Shown here: positions 4,111 to 5,801 of the stretch, one piece after another
How positions within the stretch are numbered: position 1 is the stretch's first letter
How the letters are laid out: each line of letters begins with the position of its first letter
Source: a bacterium
Lineage (GTDB): Archaea; Nanoarchaeota; Nanoarchaeia; Woesearchaeales; UBA10216
Length of the DNA: 5,801 bases
NCBI GenBank assembly: GCA_024206195.1
Contig: JAAGZO010001173.1
Location: 1-5,801 of the forward strand
Direction: 5' to 3'
Notes under the pieces: model-generated
Told to the model about the DNA's origin: nothing
Databases searched by the model: none
The model's input: the letters and a program-made list of their open reading frames with translations, nothing else
Translations under genes and position numbers: made by a program

Positions 4111-4705
4111 TATTGTCCACTCCCCTGTACACTGAAACTGTTGCTGACATTTTTTTGTAACCGTCTCTGACACCAGCACCAGTACCTGCAAAATTAAAAG
4201 AGTCTCCCACGGCAACCCCCATACTCATGCCAGCTTGTATGGCGTCCTGGTTAGCTGCAAGAAAGATAAACTCCCAGGAGTATTTCTCTTTCTGGTGTGT
4301 GATCATATCAAATATATTTTCTCTTCTGAACTTTCTGCTGGCATTCTCATGCCCATCTGTGAGGATAGCAACAATCACCTTGTCCGGTCTCTTGGTTGGT
4401 TCTAACCGGCTAAGTCTCTTGCCCACTGTGCTGATTGTTCTACCAATAGCATCAAGTAATGCTGTGGTACCTCTTGGCACAAAAGTCTCACGTGTGAGAT
4501 CCGGCACCTCTGAAAGAGGTTTATTCTCATGTATAACCTCATACTGATCATCAAACTGTACCAGGGTTAGTGTGTCTTTCTCACCTGGAACTTTTTTCTG
4601 TTCTGCCAGGAAGGTGTTGAACCCACCTATTGCGTCATCTTGTATTACTGCCATACTTCCTGATCTGTCTATGATACATACTGTTTCTGTGTAGTTTTCT
4701 TTCAT
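4103..4705 (-). CDS. von Willebrand factor A (VWA) domain protein, 200 aa
   Basis: The whole protein is one VWA domain with a complete metal-ion-dependent adhesion site: DRSGS at residues 13-17 (DxSxS), threonine in RGTTALLDA (80/81), and aspartate in ILTDGHEN (D117). Strands VCIID and VIVAILTD are the expected central sheet. VWA domains bind partner proteins through Mg2+ and often act with AAA+ ATPases, chelatases or RNA-binding partners. There is no signal peptide or membrane anchor, so it is intracellular. The start is the TAATG junction with the DUF7448-type gene, with AAGGAG eight bases away. The domain call is secure. The partner is unknown, and no AAA+ gene lies in the window. Confidence 0.92.
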   Translation of the reverse strand: MKENYTETVCIIDRSGSMAVIQDDAIGGFNTFLAEQKKVPGEKDTLTLVQFDDQYEVIHENKPLSEVPDLTRETFVPRGTTALLDAIGRTISTVGKRLSRLEPTKRPDKVIVAILTDGHENASRKFRRENIFDMITHQKEKYSWEFIFLAANQDAIQAGMSMGVAVGDSFNFAGTGAGVRDGYKKMSATVSVYRGVDNNE

Positions 4706-5109
4706 TATCTCATCTCCTTGTTTGTTTTTTCTACCTTCTCAAAAGTTACACCTTCAGCATAATAACCATTTGAACTACCATACCACCTGATGGTAACTGA
4801 ACCCTTGATTGTTGATAAATTATAAAAAGTCCAGGTATAACTCTCATCAGAGTATTCTGGTTGCGTACACCCCTCTGGAGTCTCGTCCTGGTTACTATCT
4901 TCATGGGCTTGTAAAATTGGTGTTCCTATAAGATCATTAATGTCTCCACAGATATCCTCAACTGATACCATCTCACAGCAATCTTGATAATGGTACATTG
5001 TGTATATCTCACCAGTGCTGGTATGAAACTGTATGTCGTCACTACCCTTCTCAGCACCCTCAATTTTTATAAGGGTTTTTCCAACTAACTCTTTCTCAAA
5101 GTCTGCCAT
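4705..5109 (-). CDS. DUF7448-type phage protein, 134 aa
   Basis: ATG (5107-5109) has a double ribosome binding site, GGAGGAAGGAGG, the nearer copy seven bases away. Residues 10-20 (GKTLIKIEGAE), MYHYQDCCE (38-46), EDICGDINDLIG (51-62), YTWTFYNL (91-98) and RWYGSSNGYY (108-117) match, from memory, the conserved blocks of proteins annotated DUF7448 in phages. The fold looks mixed alpha/beta, with paired cysteines C44 and C45 and an acidic loop at 68-90. Biochemical function is unknown for the family. It is translationally coupled to the VWA gene through TAATG. It begins a sub-block after the 73-base gap to the 84-aa gene. Confidence 0.85.
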   Translation of the reverse strand: MADFEKELVGKTLIKIEGAEKGSDDIQFHTSTGEIYTMYHYQDCCEMVSVEDICGDINDLIGTPILQAHEDSNQDETPEGCTQPEYSDESYTWTFYNLSTIKGSVTIRWYGSSNGYYAEGVTFEKVEKTNKEMR

Positions 5110-5147
5110 CTTATATCCTCCTTCCTCCCATCTATTCGTTTCTGTTT

Positions 5148-5169
5148 AACTATTCTATATTAAATAGTT
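5148..5169. repeat. Inverted repeat in the gap before the DUF7448-type gene
   Basis: AACTATT (5148-5154) and AATAGTT (5163-5169) are perfect 7-base arms around eight bases. A T8 run lies eight bases beyond on the plus strand (5177-5184), but no plus-strand gene needs a terminator. On the minus strand no T-run follows, so it is more likely an operator, an RNA-stability hairpin or chance. Confidence 0.35.
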
Positions 5170-5182
5170 CCGGTTGTTTTTT

Positions 5183-5437
5183 TTAACCTTCCTCTACATC
5201 TTCCATCCAGCTACAGTCCCTATCTACAACCTCAAATTTAAGAAGCTCGTCCACAATTTCCGAAATAAGTACTGGTGCCTCTATCAGACCAGTGTCACTT
5301 TGCATAATTGCCTCTCCAGTAAATAGACTGTGCTGAATACACCATCGCATTATTTTTAAAAATACTTCTGATCTCAGTGCGCTATTATTCTTGCAGTACC
5401 CATCACAATCCTTACCTAAAAAAAATATGCTACTCAT
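5183..5437 (-). CDS. Unknown 84-aa acidic protein
   Basis: ATG (5435-5437) sits inside the end of the GGQ-protein gene (8-base overlap), with GGAGG ten bases upstream, so the two are coupled. The product has an N-terminal segment with C11 and C15 (DCDGYC), then probable helices at residues 20-36 (ALRSEVFLKIMRWCIQ) and 54-68 (APVLISEIVDELLKF), and ends in an acidic tail (MEDVEEG). Four cysteines (11, 15, 33, 75) could bind a metal, but their spacing fits no motif I know. There is no signal peptide or membrane segment. I do not recognise it. It is the last gene before a 73-base gap. Confidence 0.75.
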   Translation of the reverse strand: MSSIFFLGKDCDGYCKNNSALRSEVFLKIMRWCIQHSLFTGEAIMQSDTGLIEAPVLISEIVDELLKFEVVDRDCSWMEDVEEG

Positions 5438-5783
5438 GTTTTACCCACCTCCCCTTCTCGTTTTTAATTTCTGTTTTGATACTCCCCTCTACCATAGCCT
5501 CTTCAACTCTTTCCTCAATTGTTTTACCACCTGTAATCTCGTAAGCTTTCTGGCTTACCCACAGTTTGAATTTCTTAGATTTTGTCAGTCTCTGTAGGGC
5601 AAGTTTCTTGTTTCGGTGCTGGCTCTTGTCTGTTCTACTTTCACCCACGGCACCAGAAGCTTTATGGATTATCCTCACACCACTGTCCGTTTTATTCTGG
5701 TGCTGACCACCAGGACCACCAGACCTGAAGGTTTGAAACTCAAAGTCTTTCTTTGTTACTGAGAATAGATGTTCTTTTTTCAC
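5430..5783 (-). CDS. Stand-alone GGQ release-factor domain protein (ArfB/PrfH-like), 117 aa
   Basis: The catalytic domain of class I release factors is clear: RSGGPGGQHQNKTDSGVRI spans residues 20-38, with GGQ at 25-27 and the following basic stretch SRTDKSQHRNK. The GGQ loop enters the ribosomal peptidyl-transferase centre and hydrolyses peptidyl-tRNA. The codon-recognition domain of RF1/RF2 is absent, so this is a ribosome-rescue or RF-H-like factor. ArfB of E. coli (about 140 aa) ends in a Lys/Arg-rich tail that senses empty mRNA channels. The end here (EIKNEKGRWVKHE) is only mildly charged, which argues against a straightforward ArfB. The start is GTG (5781-5783): an in-frame stop lies 15 bases upstream, no ATG intervenes, and AAAGGGG is well placed. 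Confidence 0.9.
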   Translation of the reverse strand: MKKEHLFSVTKKDFEFQTFRSGGPGGQHQNKTDSGVRIIHKASGAVGESRTDKSQHRNKKLALQRLTKSKKFKLWVSQKAYEITGGKTIEERVEEAMVEGSIKTEIKNEKGRWVKHE

Positions 5784-5801
5784 ATTTCCCCTTTCTCAAT
5801 A
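5780..5801 (-). CDS. Possible last codons of an upstream gene (runs off the right edge)
   Basis: One minus-strand frame is open from the window edge and ends in TGA (5780-5782), overlapping the GTG of the GGQ-protein gene as GTGA. It would encode IEKGEM at its end. Only six codons and the stop are visible, so the support is the junction type alone, which matches the overlaps of the other genes here. Confidence 0.3.

Noticed and set aside
4103..4215. N-terminal extension of the 57-aa protein to 4215
   Set aside because: The extension lies entirely inside the VWA gene. The ATG at 4110 has its own GGGGAG site and the overlap style of the other genes.
3802..4585. A 14-base repeat, GTGTCTTTCTCACC, in the phosphoesterase and VWA genes
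   Set aside because: Both copies encode the same residues (GEKDT) with the same codons, so this reflects coincident coding and not a mobile or regulatory repeat.
5148..5184. Inverted repeat followed by T8 as a plus-strand terminator
   Set aside because: The T-run lies eight bases beyond the stem, and there is no plus-strand gene for it to terminate.

Overview
The window looks like part of the genome of a tailed double-stranded DNA phage (or a prophage-like element). It is AT-rich. All coding that I can support runs leftward on the minus strand. The genes are small, most overlap or abut (TAATG and GTGA junctions, overlaps of 1-17 bases), and nearly all have a strong purine-rich Shine-Dalgarno site. 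Several products belong to families met mainly in phages: a DUF7448-type protein, a Lar-like zinc ribbon, a stand-alone GGQ release-factor domain, a small calcineurin-like phosphoesterase and an RlaP/YcgL-type nucleotidyltransferase. No structural, lysis, integration or DNA-polymerase gene is present. The host cannot be named from the sequence.

Layout in the direction of transcription (right to left). 5801-3067 is a tight run of genes: the tail of an unseen gene, the GGQ protein, an 84-aa unknown, a 73-base gap with an inverted repeat, the DUF7448-type protein, a von Willebrand A (VWA) protein, a 57-aa Cys/His microprotein, the phosphoesterase, a 60-aa beta-rich protein and a 55-aa CxxC protein. 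After a 110-base gap with a hairpin (2957-3066), 2956-1283 holds a 65-aa protein, the nucleotidyltransferase, 59-aa and 56-aa microproteins and the Lar-like protein. A sigma70/sigmaA-type promoter (1226-1253) then precedes a leader of about 200 bases and a 78-aa unknown (785-1021).

The left end is different. Positions 155-784 carry no convincing gene. They hold a G-run of nine within a G-rich block, a candidate branched RNA structure (600-720), and a cluster of short inverted repeats (243-521). A second promoter of the same pattern (199-226) drives the gene that leaves the window on the left.

Functional reading (inference): these are early-type accessory genes for taking over or protecting the host cell. 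The GGQ protein and the RlaP-type nucleotidyltransferase belong to families linked to ribosome rescue and RNA repair, and the Lar-like protein to restriction alleviation. The most novel-looking items are the non-coding ones: the structured element at 600-720, and the two look-alike promoters with inverted repeats between their -35 and -10 boxes.
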